A stretch of 64,000 nucleotides of DNA from NCBI RefSeq assembly GCF_016031655.1, contig NZ_JACCHQ010000001.1, forward strand, positions 744,001-808,000, written 5' to 3'. A program made the translations under genes and the position numbers. Shown here one piece after another: positions 14,948 through 24,898 of the stretch. Positions within the stretch are counted from its first letter, which is position 1; every line of letters begins with the position of its first letter. The DNA is from Bradyrhizobium glycinis (GTDB lineage: Bacteria; Pseudomonadota; Alphaproteobacteria; Rhizobiales; Xanthobacteraceae). Under the pieces are notes generated by a model. The model was not told the DNA's origin. It worked only from the letters and a program-made list of their open reading frames with translations, and did not search any database.

Positions 14948-16570
14948 ATGTCCGACATCGCCACCACCACAGCCGAATCGCCGGCCCGTTCCCCGCTTGC
15001 CGCTGAGGTGGCGCGGCGGCGGACTTTTGCGATCATCTCCCATCCCGACGCCGGCAAGACCACGCTGACCGAAAAGCTGCTGCTGTTCGGCGGTGCCATC
15101 AACCTCGCCGGCCAGGTCAAGGCCAAGGGCGAGCGGCGCAACACGCGATCTGACTGGATGAAGATCGAGCGCGAGCGCGGCATCTCGGTCGTGACCTCGG
15201 TGATGACCTTCGAGTTCGAAGGCCTCGTCTTCAACCTGCTGGACACGCCGGGCCACGAGGACTTTTCGGAAGACACCTATCGCACACTGACGGCAGTCGA
15301 TTCCGCCGTGATGGTGATCGACGCCGCCAAGGGCATCGAGGCGCGCACCCGAAAACTGTTCGAGGTGTGCCGCCTGCGCGACATCCCGATCATCACCTTC
15401 ATCAACAAGATGGACCGCGAGAGCCGCGACGTGTTCGAGCTGCTCGACGAGATCGAGAAGACGCTGGCGCTCGACACCACGCCGATGACCTGGCCGGTCG
15501 GCCGCGGCCGCGATTTCCTCGGCACCTATGACGTCGTCAATGGCGGCGTGCGCCTCCTCGAAGGCGGCGGCGCCAAGACCGGCGCGGCGCTCGAGATCGA
15601 GATCGAAGAGCTCGCCAAGCTCAACGCCAATCTCGACGTGTCCGCCGTGAAGGACGAGCTCGAGCTCGTCACCGAGGCGTCCAAGCCGTTCGAGCTGGAC
15701 GCGTTCCGCGAAGGCCATCTGACGCCGGTCTATTTCGGCAGCGCGCTGCGCAATTTCGGCGTCGGCGACCTCCTGGAGGGCCTCGGCAAGTTCGCGCCCG
15801 AGCCGCGCGCGCAGGACAGCGACCAGCGCAAGGTCGAGGCCACCGATCCGCGCATGAGCGCCTTCGTGTTCAAGATCCAGGCCAACATGGATCCCAACCA
15901 CCGCGACCGCATCGCGTTTGCGCGCCTGTGCTCGGGCAAGCTCAGCCGCGGCATGAAGGCCAAGCTCGTGCGCACCGGCAAGAGCATGCCGCTGTCGAGC
16001 CCGCAATTCTTCTTCGCGCAGGACCGCTCGGTCGCGGACGAAGCCTTCGCCGGCGACGTCGTCGGCATTCCCAACCACGGCACGCTGCGCATCGGCGATA
16101 CGCTGACCGAGGGCGAGGATTTCAACTTCGTCGGCGTGCCGAGCTTTGCCCCGGAAATCGTCCGCCGCGTTCGTCTCACCGACGCGATGAAGGCGAAGAA
16201 GCTGAAAGAAGCGCTGCAGCAGATGTCGGAAGAGGGCGTGGTGCAGGTGTTCCGCCCGCGCGACGGCGCCCCGGCGCTGGTTGGCGTGGTCGGCGCGCTG
16301 CAGCTCGACGTGCTCAAGGCGCGGCTCGAGGCGGAATATTCGCTGCCGGTCGAGTTCGAGGTCAGCGAGTTCCAGCTGGCGCGCTGGATCTCGTCGGACG
16401 ACCGCAAGAAGCTCGACAGCTTCATCGCTGCCAATAATTCGAGCATTGCCGACGACGTCGACGGCGATCCCGTCTACCTCGCCCGGAACGAGTTCTACCT
16501 CGGCTACACCAAGGAGCGCGCCGAGGGCATCGAGTTCAGCAACGTCAAGGACGTCAAGAAAAAGGGGTAA
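14948..16570 (+). CDS. prfC: Peptide chain release factor 3
   Basis: The 540-residue translational GTPase has the RF3 motifs: [23 protein letters not shown] (P-loop, residue about 36), [36 protein letters not shown] (switch regions) and NKMDRESRD. The RF3-specific C-terminal domains follow ([32 protein letters not shown]). RF3 recycles RF1 and RF2 from the ribosome after peptide release. Length is normal for the family. Confidence 0.96.
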   Translation: MSDIATTTAESPARSPLAAEVARRRTFAIISHPDAGKTTLTEKLLLFGGAINLAGQVKAKGERRNTRSDWMKIERERGISVVTSVMTFEFEGLVFNLLDTPGHEDFSEDTYRTLTAVDSAVMVIDAAKGIEARTRKLFEVCRLRDIPIITFINKMDRESRDVFELLDEIEKTLALDTTPMTWPVGRGRDFLGTYDVVNGGVRLLEGGGAKTGAALEIEIEELAKLNANLDVSAVKDELELVTEASKPFELDAFREGHLTPVYFGSALRNFGVGDLLEGLGKFAPEPRAQDSDQRKVEATDPRMSAFVFKIQANMDPNHRDRIAFARLCSGKLSRGMKAKLVRTGKSMPLSSPQFFFAQDRSVADEAFAGDVVGIPNHGTLRIGDTLTEGEDFNFVGVPSFAPEIVRRVRLTDAMKAKKLKEALQQMSEEGVVQVFRPRDGAPALVGVVGALQLDVLKARLEAEYSLPVEFEVSEFQLARWISSDDRKKLDSFIAANNSSIADDVDGDPVYLARNEFYLGYTKERAEGIEFSNVKDVKKKG

Positions 16571-16627
16571 TGTTTCCCGGACGTTCTCCGTGATGCAGGA
16601 CGGCAACGCATAGCGAGGTCGACGGTC

Positions 16628-17605
16628 ATGAGGCGGCGCGAATTCATCATGCTCGCTGCAGGGGCGGCGGCGTACCCGCTTGGCACATCCGCGCAAGGTC
16701 ATGTGCGGCGAATCGGTGCGCTGGCGGGAGGGAAGGCCAGCGATCCGGAGAGCCAGGCCAGCTACCAGAAACTGATACAGCGTCTAGGTGAACTTGGCTG
16801 GGAACAGGGACGCAACATCCAGATCGAATATCGTTGGTGGGCCGGCGATCCAAATCTCGCCGATGCTCACGCGGCCGAGCTCGTGGAGTTGCGGCCGGAT
16901 GTGCTTTTGGCAATCAGCACTCCGTCCGTGGACGCCTTGAGGCGACGCGCGCCGATCTTACCGATCATCTTCACGGTCGTTGCCGATCCGGTGGGTGCCG
17001 GTTTCGTTCAAAGTCTGGGCAAGCCGGGTGGAAATATTACAGGCTTCACGACCTTCGAGCCTGAAATGGCCGGCAAGTGGCTGCAACTGCTCAAGCAAGC
17101 GGCCCCTGCAATACGAAGGGTTGCCGCAGTCTTCAATCCGCGAACGGCGCCCATGATCTTGATGCCGTCCGTGGAGGTGGCTATTCCGGCAGTCCAGCTC
17201 CAGCTCGTTCCGGCGCCCGCGCACAACGCCGCCGAGCTCGAACAGGCGATCTCCCGCTTTGCAGAGCAGCCAGACGGCGGGCTGCTGATCTTTCCCGACG
17301 CATTTCCACTCGTTCATCGGCGATTGATTCTGGACCTGGCGGCCGCGCGCCGTCTGCCGGCGATGTATCCGTTCCCGTCCTTCGTTACGGACGGCGGGCT
17401 GATGTCGTACGGAGTCTCGATTTCGCATCTTGTCGGTCGCTCGGCGGACTATGTCGACCGCGTGTTGAGAGGAGCGCGTCCGGCAGATTTGCCAGTCCAG
17501 CAGCCGAATGAGTTCCAGTTCCTGCTCAATCTCAAGACCGCCAGCGCGCTGGGACTGAGTGTACCGCCCACGCTGGTGGCACAAGCGGATCAGATTATCG
17601 AGTGA
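16628..17605 (+). CDS. Orphan ABC transporter substrate-binding protein (ABC_sub_bind family)
   Basis: The 325-residue protein starts with a twin-arginine-like signal (MRRREFIMLAAGAAAYPLG) and continues in the ABC_sub_bind (PF04392) pattern: RLGELGWEQGRNIQIEYRWWAGD, ADPVGAGFVQSLGKPGGNITGFTTFEPEMAGKWLQLLKQAAP, then YGVSISHLVGRSADYVDRVLRGARPADLPVQQP. These proteins are very numerous in Bradyrhizobium, usually without adjacent permease genes, as here. The ligand is unknown. Its stop is 3 bp past the start of an alternative long frame of the next gene. Confidence 0.88.
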   Translation: MRRREFIMLAAGAAAYPLGTSAQGHVRRIGALAGGKASDPESQASYQKLIQRLGELGWEQGRNIQIEYRWWAGDPNLADAHAAELVELRPDVLLAISTPSVDALRRRAPILPIIFTVVADPVGAGFVQSLGKPGGNITGFTTFEPEMAGKWLQLLKQAAPAIRRVAAVFNPRTAPMILMPSVEVAIPAVQLQLVPAPAHNAAELEQAISRFAEQPDGGLLIFPDAFPLVHRRLILDLAAARRLPAMYPFPSFVTDGGLMSYGVSISHLVGRSADYVDRVLRGARPADLPVQQPNEFQFLLNLKTASALGLSVPPTLVAQADQIIE

Positions 17606-17739
17606 AGCGGATTGCTGTCCCGGCTGAGCCGGCTTCGCCTCGGAGCGGCAGCTTTGCACGGGGGGTGAAATTTGGCGGAAAGGCGGTCGTCGCATCGCGG
17701 CCAGCCTTGAACCCTTCACAACCGTTGCCACCTCTGCAG

Positions 17740-18339
17740 ATGCAAATGCGATCTCGGCACATGTGGCGCGGCATTCTTGCTCTTCTCTTGCTGGCAATGA
17801 CCTCGATCGTCGCCGACGCGCAGCGACGCCAGATCAATCCAATTCCGTTCGCGCACGAGCCTTGCAGCGTGCTCGACGGCGAGCCCTGCACGCCGTCCTA
17901 TTGCAGCCCGCTCGAGCCCGGCCCCTGCATTCCCGAGATCGACTACCCTTACGGCCAGAACCTCCAGCTCACGATCGAGAGCGTGCCCGCTGAGGCCGAC
18001 CGCGCCAAATACCAGAAACCCGATCACGATCTCGACACGATCGGCGACCTCTTCGCCGCGCTGCGCAGCTGCTGGTCGCCGCCATCGGACCATGCGCGCA
18101 CAGGCATGCAGATGTCGGTGCGTTTCAGTTTCAACAGGGACGGCGGCCTGATCGGTCCGCCGCGCCTGACATATGCGACTGCGGGTGTGCCGGCGGATAT
18201 CCGCACCACCTATCTGAACGCGATCAATTCATCGCTAGAGGCCTGCCTGCCGCTGAAATTCACGGACGGTCTCGGCGGCGCGCTGGCCGGACGACCGATC
18301 GCGATCCGCTATGTCGACAATCGCGAGCTGGGCAAGTAG
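17740..18339 (+). CDS. Exported protein with TonB-C-like terminal domain
   Basis: The 199-residue product has a signal peptide (about residues 1-28, WRGILALLLLAMTSIVADAQ), a Cys- and Pro-rich middle segment (EPCSVLDGEPCTPSYCSPLEPGPC) with six Cys, and a C-terminal segment MSVRFSFNRDGGLIGPPRLTYA...YLNAINSSLEACLPLKF that resembles the TonB C-terminal fold. Such proteins are common in Bradyrhizobium and probably act in the periplasm. The start at 17740 is uncertain; 17746 and 17761 are in-frame alternatives. Confidence 0.65.
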   Translation: MQMRSRHMWRGILALLLLAMTSIVADAQRRQINPIPFAHEPCSVLDGEPCTPSYCSPLEPGPCIPEIDYPYGQNLQLTIESVPAEADRAKYQKPDHDLDTIGDLFAALRSCWSPPSDHARTGMQMSVRFSFNRDGGLIGPPRLTYATAGVPADIRTTYLNAINSSLEACLPLKFTDGLGGALAGRPIAIRYVDNRELGK

Positions 18340-18406
18340 CGCAGTTGCGACCATCGGCCGATCGATGGTACCTCAGAGGCGGGGGCTGCTTTGCGGGGAG
18401 GATGTC

Positions 18407-18991
18407 GTGGGTCTGCTGGTGATGATCCTGGGGCTGGTGCTGTTCTTCGCCACCCACATTTTTACGACGAAACGAAAGGCACGCGCGCAGGCGATCGCGA
18501 GGCTGGGCGAGGGGACCTACAAGCTTCTCTACACGCTGGTCTCGCTTGCGGGGCTCGCGCTGATCATCTGGGGCTTTGCCCATTACCGCAGCTCCGGCTG
18601 GATCGACGTCTGGTATCCGCCGAAGGCGATGAAGCACATCGCGCTCGCGCTGATGCTGCCCGCGGTGGTCCTGGTGGTCGCCTCGTATTTGCGCGGCCGC
18701 ATCTACGCGACGCTGAAGCATCCGATGCTGGCCGGCGTCAAGCTGTGGGCGGCAGCGCATCTGCTCGCCAATGGCGATCTCGGCTCCATCATCCTGTTCG
18801 GCTCGTTCCTCGCCTGGGCGGTCTATGACCGCATCTCGCTTAAAGCTCGCACCGACCCCGGCGGCCCGCCGATTCCGGTCGGCGGCGTCACCAACGATCT
18901 GATCGCGGTCGCGGTCGGCGTGGTCGCCTATCTGGCCCTGGCCTTCGCGTTCCATCCGGTCGTGATCGGTGTTCCCGTGCTCGGGGTCTAG
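18407..18991 (+). CDS. NnrU family membrane protein
   Basis: The 194-residue protein has about five membrane helices and the NnrU pattern: LVLFFATHIFTTKRKARAQAIARLGEGTYKLLYTLVSLAGLALIIWGF, HPMLAGVKLWAAAHLLANGDLGSIILFGSFLAWAVYDRISLK. The family is linked to nitric-oxide metabolism and to isoprenoid/15-cis-zeta-carotene isomerase relatives; the biochemical role in bacteria is unclear. GTG at 18407 is used because GGGGAGG precedes it by 5 nt. Confidence 0.85.
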   Translation: MGLLVMILGLVLFFATHIFTTKRKARAQAIARLGEGTYKLLYTLVSLAGLALIIWGFAHYRSSGWIDVWYPPKAMKHIALALMLPAVVLVVASYLRGRIYATLKHPMLAGVKLWAAAHLLANGDLGSIILFGSFLAWAVYDRISLKARTDPGGPPIPVGGVTNDLIAVAVGVVAYLALAFAFHPVVIGVPVLGV

Positions 18992-19064
18992 CCGGTCAGC
19001 ACAAGACGAAACCCGGATGTCCATGCGGGGAAGATAACAAGAGCAACAAGCCGAGGGCATTCCG

Positions 19065-20657
19065 ATGGACTGGTCGCAATCTCAGATCCCGCCGATGCGG
19101 CTCGAAGCTCGGTTCGGCGATCGGGTGGTGCCGGCATTCTGTGATCGGCCAACGAGCCTCTGGGCGATGATCGCGGACGCCTGCGCCCGCAATGCCGATG
19201 GCGAAGCGTTGATCTGCGGCAATGTCCGCCTGAGCTGGGGCCACGCGGTGGAGCAGGCCGCGCGGATCGCTGCGGGATTGCGCAAGCTCGGCCTGCAGCG
19301 CGGCGATCGCGTCGCCATCCTGCTCGGCAACCGCATCGAATTTCCGCTGCTGCTGTTTGCCGCCGCGCATGAGGGGCTCGTCACCGTGCTGCTCAGTACG
19401 CGCCAGCAGACGCCGGAGATCGCCTATGTGCTCGCCGATTGCGGCGCGAAGATCCTGATTCACGAGGCCTCGCTCGCCGAGCGGCTGCCGGATGCGCATG
19501 ATGTGCCCGATGTGATCCATCGCATTGCCATCGATGACGATCCCGCCCGATCGCGCTTCTCTTCGCTCGCCGAAAACGCGCCAGCATCGGCACCGATCGA
19601 GGTGAGCGAAGAGGACACCGCGATGATCCTCTACACCTCCGGCACAACAGGCAAGCCGAAGGGCGCGATGCTGGCCCATTGCAACATCGTCCATTCCTCG
19701 ATGGTGTTCGTGTCCTGCCTGCAATTGACGCAAGCCGATCGCTCGATCGCCGCGGTGCCGCTCGGCCATGTCACGGGCGTCGTCGCCAACATCACCACGA
19801 TGATCCGCTGTGGCGGCGCGCTGATCATCATGCCCGAGTTCAAGGCGGCCGATTACCTCAAGCTCGCCGCGCGCGAGCGCGTGACCTACACGGTGATGGT
19901 GCCGGCGATGTACAATCTCTGCCTGCTCCAGCCCGATTTCGACGCCTATGATCTCTCGAGCTGGCGCATTGGCGGCTTCGGCGGCGCGCCGATGCCGGTC
20001 GCCACCATCGAGAAGCTCAAGGCGAAGATTCCCGGCCTGAAGCTGATGAACTGCTACGGCGCGACCGAGACGACCTCGCCCTCGACCATCATGCCGGGCG
20101 AGCTGACCGAGCGCCATATCGACAGCGTCGGCCTGCCGTGTCCCGGCGCGCGCATCGTCGCGATGGGGAAGGACAGCCGCGAGCTGCCGCGCGGCGAGAT
20201 CGGCGAGCTCTGGGTCCAGAGCGCCTCCGTCATCAAGGGCTACTGGAATAATCCGAAGGCGACCGCCGAAAGCTTCACGGGCGGATTCTGGCACTCCGGC
20301 GATCTCGGCTCGATCGATGCGCAAGGCTTCGTCCGCGTGTTCGACCGGCAGAAGGACATGATCAATCGCGGCGGCCTGAAGATCTATTCGGCCGAGGTCG
20401 AATCCGTGCTGGCCGGCCATCCCGCCGTGGTCGAGAGCGCGATCGTTGCCAAGGCCTGCCCGGTGCTGGGCGAGCGCGTCCATGCCGTGGTGGTGACGCG
20501 ACAGCCTGTGACCGATGCGGACCTGCGCGCCTGGTGCGCCGAGCGGCTGTCCGACTACAAGGTCCCCGAGACCATGGCGATCACATCGGAGCCGCTGCCG
20601 CGCAATGCCAACGGCAAGGTGTTGAAGCGGCAGCTGCGGGAGCGCCTCGGAACCTGA
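19065..20657 (+). CDS. Class I adenylate-forming acyl-CoA ligase
   Basis: The 530-residue enzyme carries the adenylation core motifs: MILYTSGTTGKPKGAML (about residue 188), GGFGGAPMPV, MNCYGATETTSP, HSGDLG and DRQKDMINRGGLKIY, with the C-terminal catalytic Lys in NANGKVLKR. It would activate a carboxylic acid with ATP and CoA. The specific acid (medium-chain fatty or aromatic) cannot be read from the sequence. It is not in a degradation cluster, and the next gene starts 166 bp downstream. Confidence 0.88.
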   Translation: MDWSQSQIPPMRLEARFGDRVVPAFCDRPTSLWAMIADACARNADGEALICGNVRLSWGHAVEQAARIAAGLRKLGLQRGDRVAILLGNRIEFPLLLFAAAHEGLVTVLLSTRQQTPEIAYVLADCGAKILIHEASLAERLPDAHDVPDVIHRIAIDDDPARSRFSSLAENAPASAPIEVSEEDTAMILYTSGTTGKPKGAMLAHCNIVHSSMVFVSCLQLTQADRSIAAVPLGHVTGVVANITTMIRCGGALIIMPEFKAADYLKLAARERVTYTVMVPAMYNLCLLQPDFDAYDLSSWRIGGFGGAPMPVATIEKLKAKIPGLKLMNCYGATETTSPSTIMPGELTERHIDSVGLPCPGARIVAMGKDSRELPRGEIGELWVQSASVIKGYWNNPKATAESFTGGFWHSGDLGSIDAQGFVRVFDRQKDMINRGGLKIYSAEVESVLAGHPAVVESAIVAKACPVLGERVHAVVVTRQPVTDADLRAWCAERLSDYKVPETMAITSEPLPRNANGKVLKRQLRERLGT

Positions 20658-20823
20658 GCCGGCGGGCCTTTCCCGGGCTTCTGCGGGGTGGTTAACGCCT
20701 TGATCGGGCTCGCTTTGCCTTGCCACCGCCATATCGTTAGGCTACCTCGCCGCCACACGGGGACGGGATTCCTGACGCGAACGCATTGGCGCGCGCACCC
20801 GGACGGGTATGGGATTAGCATAA

Positions 20824-21477
20824 GTGTCTGAATTATTTGACGAAGTCGACGAGGAAGTACGTCGCGAACAGTTCAAGAAGCTGTGGGACAAGTATTCGAT
20901 CTACTTCATCGCGCTGATGGTGCTGATCGTCGCCGCCGTCGGTGGCTGGCGCGCCCATCAATATTTCGAGGCCCAGAAGGCCGCCGAGGCCGGCGCCGCC
21001 TTCGAGAAGGCCGTCGAGCTGTCCGAGCAGGGCAAGCACGAGGACGCTGAGAAGGCCTTCACCGAGCTCGCCGCCAAGGCGCCGTCCGGCTATCGCACCC
21101 TGGCGCGGCTGCGCGCTGCGGCCGAGGCCGCGAGCCGCGATCCCAAGGCCGCCGCGAAGATGTATGACGACATCGCCGCCGACCGCAGCATTGGCGGCGA
21201 GTGGCAGGATCTGGCCAAGATCCGGGCCGCGGGCCTCCTGCTCGACAGCGCCGGCTACGCCGAAATCCAGCAGCGGCTGGAAGCTTCCGCCGCGCCAAAA
21301 TCGACCTTCCGCCACAGCGCCCGCGAGATGCTGGCGCTGTCGGCATGGCGTAACAACGACATGACCGCAGCCCGCAAATGGCTCGAGGCGATTGACGGAG
21401 ACGGCGAAACGCCGCCCGGCCTGCGCTCTCGCGCCGAGGCGCTCCAGGCTTTGTTGCCACCCGTCGCCAAAAGCTGA
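20824..21477 (+). CDS. Tetratricopeptide-like inner-membrane protein (YfgM-like)
   Basis: The 217-residue protein has a short cytoplasmic N terminus rich in acidic residues, one membrane helix (YSIYFIALMVLIVAAVGGW, about residues 25-43) and a periplasmic helical-repeat domain with TPR-like segments (AGAAFEKAVELSEQGKHEDAEKAFTELA). This matches the YfgM/ancillary SecYEG translocon layout, next to der and an outer-membrane-type lipoprotein gene, where E. coli has yfgM-bamB-der. It starts at GTG 20824. Confidence 0.85.
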   Translation: MSELFDEVDEEVRREQFKKLWDKYSIYFIALMVLIVAAVGGWRAHQYFEAQKAAEAGAAFEKAVELSEQGKHEDAEKAFTELAAKAPSGYRTLARLRAAAEAASRDPKAAAKMYDDIAADRSIGGEWQDLAKIRAAGLLLDSAGYAEIQQRLEASAAPKSTFRHSAREMLALSAWRNNDMTAARKWLEAIDGDGETPPGLRSRAEALQALLPPVAKS

Positions 21478-21508
21478 CGACGGTTCTCCGACGTAACGAG
21501 ACACCAAG

Positions 21509-22054
21509 ATGCGCCGCACGCCACGCTTGATCGCAGCCGCCGTCCTGATCGCCTTCACCGGCGTCCTGGGCGGCTGCTCCAGCTTCGATCCGAGCGACCT
21601 GCTCGACTTCCTCGATACCAAGAAGAAGCTGCCGGGCGACCGCAAGCCGGTCTTCCCCGAGGGCGTGCCGGGCCTCGAGCAGGGTGTGCCGAGGGACCTG
21701 TACAAAGGCGCTCAGCAACAGCAGCCCGATCCGAACGCACCTGCGGTGGCGGCCCTGCCTGCGGAGCCGGAGCCGGCCAAGCCGGCGAAGGGAGCCAAGG
21801 CAAAGCATAGCAAGCAGCCCGCCACGGCGGCCGCGCCGGCCGAAGCACCCGCCGGCGAGGTCGACGGCGAGGCGCAGCCGGAGGCCGCGCCGGCGACGTC
21901 CGCTCCACCGCCCAAGCACAAGATCGTCCGCAAGCGCACCACCGCGCCGCCGCCGGATCAGCCGGCCCAGCAGGCGCAACCGACCCAGGCCCCGCAGCAG
22001 CAATCGCAGACCGCCTTCCCGGCGCCGCTGCCGAGCGGCAGCTTCTCGCGCTGA
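21509..22054 (+). CDS. Lipoprotein in the yfgM-der interval (BamB position)
   Basis: The 181-residue product has a lipoprotein signal with lipobox VLGGC at residues 19-23, a conserved short segment (FDPSDLLDFLDTKKKLPGDRKPVFPEGVPGLEQGVPRDLYKG), and a Pro/Ala/Gln-rich disordered tail. In other Proteobacteria the gene between yfgM and der is bamB, a beta-propeller. This product is much too short for that and has no propeller repeats. Its role is unknown; envelope localisation is supported by the lipobox. Confidence 0.75.
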   Translation: MRRTPRLIAAAVLIAFTGVLGGCSSFDPSDLLDFLDTKKKLPGDRKPVFPEGVPGLEQGVPRDLYKGAQQQQPDPNAPAVAALPAEPEPAKPAKGAKAKHSKQPATAAAPAEAPAGEVDGEAQPEAAPATSAPPPKHKIVRKRTTAPPPDQPAQQAQPTQAPQQQSQTAFPAPLPSGSFSR

Positions 22055-22105
22055 TATTTTCCCGTTGCATTGACAGGCGCAGCTCCGGCAGCGCACGAAT
22101 GACCG

Positions 22106-23488
22106 ATGTCCTTCACGATCGCCATTATCGGCCGGCCCAATGTCGGCAAGTCGACGCTGTTCAACCGCCTGGTTGGGCAGAAGCTCGCGCTGGTCGATGA
22201 CCTGCCCGGTGTCACCCGCGACCGCCGTGAAGGCGAGGCCAGGCTCGGTGATCTCCGCTTTACCATCATCGATACCGCCGGCCTCGACGAGGGCGCCAGG
22301 GGCTCGCTCACCGCGCGCATGCAGGAGCAGACCGAGACCGCGATCGCGCAGGCCGACGCGCTGTTCTTCGTCATCGACGCCCGCATTGGCCTGACGCCGA
22401 CCGATCGCGCCTTCGCCGATTTCGCCCGCAAGGCCGACAAGCCGGTGCTGCTGGTCGCCAACAAGAGCGAAGGCAAGCACGGCGATGCCGGGGCGATGGA
22501 AGCGTTCGCGCTCGGCCTCGGCGATCCCATCCAGATCTCGGCCGAGCACGGTGAGGGCATGGGTGAGCTCTACGATGCCCTGGCCAAGCTGATGCCCGAG
22601 CCCGTCGAGGAAGACGACGATGAGGACGACGCGCCGATCTCGGAGGAAGAGGCAGCGATGCGCCCGATCCGGGTCGCCATCGTCGGCCGGCCCAATGCCG
22701 GCAAGTCGACGCTGATCAACCATCTGCTCGGCGAGGAGCGCCTGCTGACCAGCCCGGAGGCCGGCACGACGCGCGATTCCATCGCGGTCGAGATCAACTG
22801 GAAAGGCCGCGATTTCCGCGTGTTCGACACCGCGGGCCTGCGCCGGCGCTCGCGCATCGAGGAGAAGCTGGAGAAGCTCTCGGTCGCGGATGCACTGCGC
22901 GCGGTGCGCTTTGCCGAGGTGGTCGTGCTGATGATGGATTCGCAGAACCGCTTCGAGGAGCAGGACCTGCGCATTGCCGACCTGATCGAGCGCGAGGGAC
23001 GGGCGGTCGTGCTCGCCGTCAACAAATGGGATCTGATGGAGACCAAGGGCGGCGGCGCGATCTCGGGCCTGCGCCGCGATGCCGACCATTGGCTGCCGCA
23101 GCTCAAGGGCGTGCCCATCGTCGCCGTGTCGGGTCTGATGGGCGAGGGCATCGATCGCCTGATGCAGGCGATCCAGGAGGCCTATGCGATCTGGAACCGG
23201 CGCGTGCCGACCTCGGCGCTCAATCGCTGGTTCGAGCAGGCGATCCAGGCCAACCCGCCGCCCGCGGTCTCCGGCCGCAGGCTGAAGCTGAACTATATCA
23301 CCCAGACCAAGGCGCGGCCGCCGAGCTTTGTGCTGTTCTGCTCGCGCGCCGACGCGGTGCCGCAGTCTTACTTGCGCTACCTCACCAATTCCATGCGCGA
23401 GACCTTCGAGCTGCCGGGCACGCCGGTGCGCATTACACTGCGCGAGAAGGCCAATCCCTTCGCGCACAAGCGCAAGCGGCCGTCGTGA
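22106..23488 (+). CDS. der: Ribosome biogenesis GTPase Der (EngA)
   Basis: The 460-residue protein has two tandem GTPase domains. The first starts at [16 protein letters not shown] (residue 4) with DTAGLDEG; the second starts near residue 190 at [16 protein letters not shown] with [13 protein letters not shown] and NKWDL. A KH-like domain follows ([23 protein letters not shown]). A short acidic stretch ([15 protein letters not shown]) links the domains. Der assembles the 50S subunit. The stop overlaps the next start as GTGA. Confidence 0.96.
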   Translation: MSFTIAIIGRPNVGKSTLFNRLVGQKLALVDDLPGVTRDRREGEARLGDLRFTIIDTAGLDEGARGSLTARMQEQTETAIAQADALFFVIDARIGLTPTDRAFADFARKADKPVLLVANKSEGKHGDAGAMEAFALGLGDPIQISAEHGEGMGELYDALAKLMPEPVEEDDDEDDAPISEEEAAMRPIRVAIVGRPNAGKSTLINHLLGEERLLTSPEAGTTRDSIAVEINWKGRDFRVFDTAGLRRRSRIEEKLEKLSVADALRAVRFAEVVVLMMDSQNRFEEQDLRIADLIEREGRAVVLAVNKWDLMETKGGGAISGLRRDADHWLPQLKGVPIVAVSGLMGEGIDRLMQAIQEAYAIWNRRVPTSALNRWFEQAIQANPPPAVSGRRLKLNYITQTKARPPSFVLFCSRADAVPQSYLRYLTNSMRETFELPGTPVRITLREKANPFAHKRKRPS

Positions 23489-24738
23489 GCGACGGTGCCG
23501 GCGAGGCGGTGGTGCAGGGCGCAGCGCCGGCCCGCCGCGGCGCGGTCGCCTTCATCTTCGTCACCATCCTGCTCGACATGGTCGCGCTCGGCGTGATCAT
23601 GCCGGTCCTGCCGAAGCTGATCGAAAGCTTCGTCGACAACGACACCGCGCATGCGGCGCGCATCTTCGGCCTGTTCGGCACCGCCTGGGCCTTGATGCAG
23701 TTCGTGTTCTCGCCGATGCTTGGTGCGCTGTCGGATCGTTTCGGACGGCGGCCGGTGGTGCTGCTGTCGAATTTCGGGCTCGCGGCCGATTACGTCTTGA
23801 TGTCGCTGGCGCCGTCGCTTGCGTGGCTGTTCATCGGCCGCGTGATCTCCGGCATCACCTCGGCGAGCATCTCGACCGCCTTCGCCTATATCGCCGACAT
23901 CACGCCGCCGGAGCGGCGTGCGGCGATCTTCGGCCGCATTGGCGCGGCCTTCGGTGCCGGCTTCATCTTAGGGCCGGCGCTCGGCGGCCTGCTCGGCGAT
24001 ATCGATCCGCGCCTGCCGTTCTGGGCCGCGGCCATCTTGAGCTTCGCCAACGCGCTTTATGGACTGTTCGTGCTGCCGGAGTCGCTCGCGCCCGACAAGC
24101 GCGCGCCGTTCCGCTGGCGCAGCGCCAATCCGCTCGGCGCGTTGCAGCTGCTGCGCTCCAACGCGGTGCTGGCCGCGTTGTCGATCGTCAACTTTATCGC
24201 GCAGGTCGCCCACGTCGTGCTGCCCTCGACCTTCGTGCTCTACGCGACCTATCGTTACGGCTGGGACTCCAAGACGGTGGGCCTGACGCTCGCCATGGTC
24301 GGCATCTGCGCCATGGTGGTGCAGGGCTTTGCGATCGGGCCGATCGTGCGCGCGCTCGGCGAGCGCAACGCGCTGCTGCTCGGCCTCTGCTGCGGCGCGG
24401 TCGGCTTCGTGGTCCTCGGCGCTGCGCCGACCGGGCCGCTATCGTGGCTCGGGATTCCCATTCTGGCGCTGTGGGGCATCTCCGGTGCCGCCTCGCAAGC
24501 GCTGATGACGCGGCTCGTCGCGCCGGATCAGCAGGGCCAGCTGCAGGGCGCAACCGCGAGCGTGCAGAGCGTGTCGCAGCTCGTCGGCCCGTTCCTGTTC
24601 ACGCTGACATTTTCCTATTTCATCGGCGCCAGCGCGCCGCTGCATCTGCCCGGCGCGCCGTTCCTGCTCGCAGCGGTGCTGATGGTGGTGTGCGTGGCGA
24701 TTGCCGTGCGGTCGCTGGGTGCGACGAAGAACGCCTGA
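23485..24738 (+). CDS. MFS transporter, TetA-like
   Basis: The 417-residue protein has twelve membrane helices and MFS motif A in the loop after helix 2 ([16 protein letters not shown]). The start [26 protein letters not shown] is the TCR/Tet-type N terminus, and motif C-like [22 protein letters not shown] is present. It is probably a drug:proton antiporter, although many homologues do not confer tetracycline resistance. The GTG at 23485 overlaps the der stop, implying translational coupling. Confidence 0.85.
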   Translation: MSDGAGEAVVQGAAPARRGAVAFIFVTILLDMVALGVIMPVLPKLIESFVDNDTAHAARIFGLFGTAWALMQFVFSPMLGALSDRFGRRPVVLLSNFGLAADYVLMSLAPSLAWLFIGRVISGITSASISTAFAYIADITPPERRAAIFGRIGAAFGAGFILGPALGGLLGDIDPRLPFWAAAILSFANALYGLFVLPESLAPDKRAPFRWRSANPLGALQLLRSNAVLAALSIVNFIAQVAHVVLPSTFVLYATYRYGWDSKTVGLTLAMVGICAMVVQGFAIGPIVRALGERNALLLGLCCGAVGFVVLGAAPTGPLSWLGIPILALWGISGAASQALMTRLVAPDQQGQLQGATASVQSVSQLVGPFLFTLTFSYFIGASAPLHLPGAPFLLAAVLMVVCVAIAVRSLGATKNA

Positions 24739-24743
24739 TTGTT

Positions 24744-24866
24744 CGTCATGGCCGGGCTTGTCCCGGCCATCCACGTTCTTTCTCGTTGGACCAAACGTGG
24801 ATGCCCGGGCCTTCGCCTCGCCGAAGCGGCTTCGGCCGCGCAGGCGGGACAAGCCCGGGCATGACG
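24744..24866. repeat. Bradyrhizobial REP-like palindrome (CGTCATGGCCGGGCTTG type)
   Basis: CGTCATGGCCGGGCTTGTCC at the left is mirrored by GGACAAGCCCGGGCATGACG at the right, with an inner CCACGTT...AACGTGG pairing. The element fills the gap between convergent genes and would fold into a long hairpin on both strands, acting as a bidirectional 3' end. Related copies lie at 27188-27286, 36867-37001 and 44268-44348. Confidence 0.75.
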
Positions 24867-24898
24867 TCGTCAACACTATTTGTACGACCGCTACGCGG

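Noticed and set aside
21059..23467. 802-codon minus-strand open frame
   Set aside because: It is antisense to der and the lipoprotein gene and has low-complexity Arg/Gly-rich composition.
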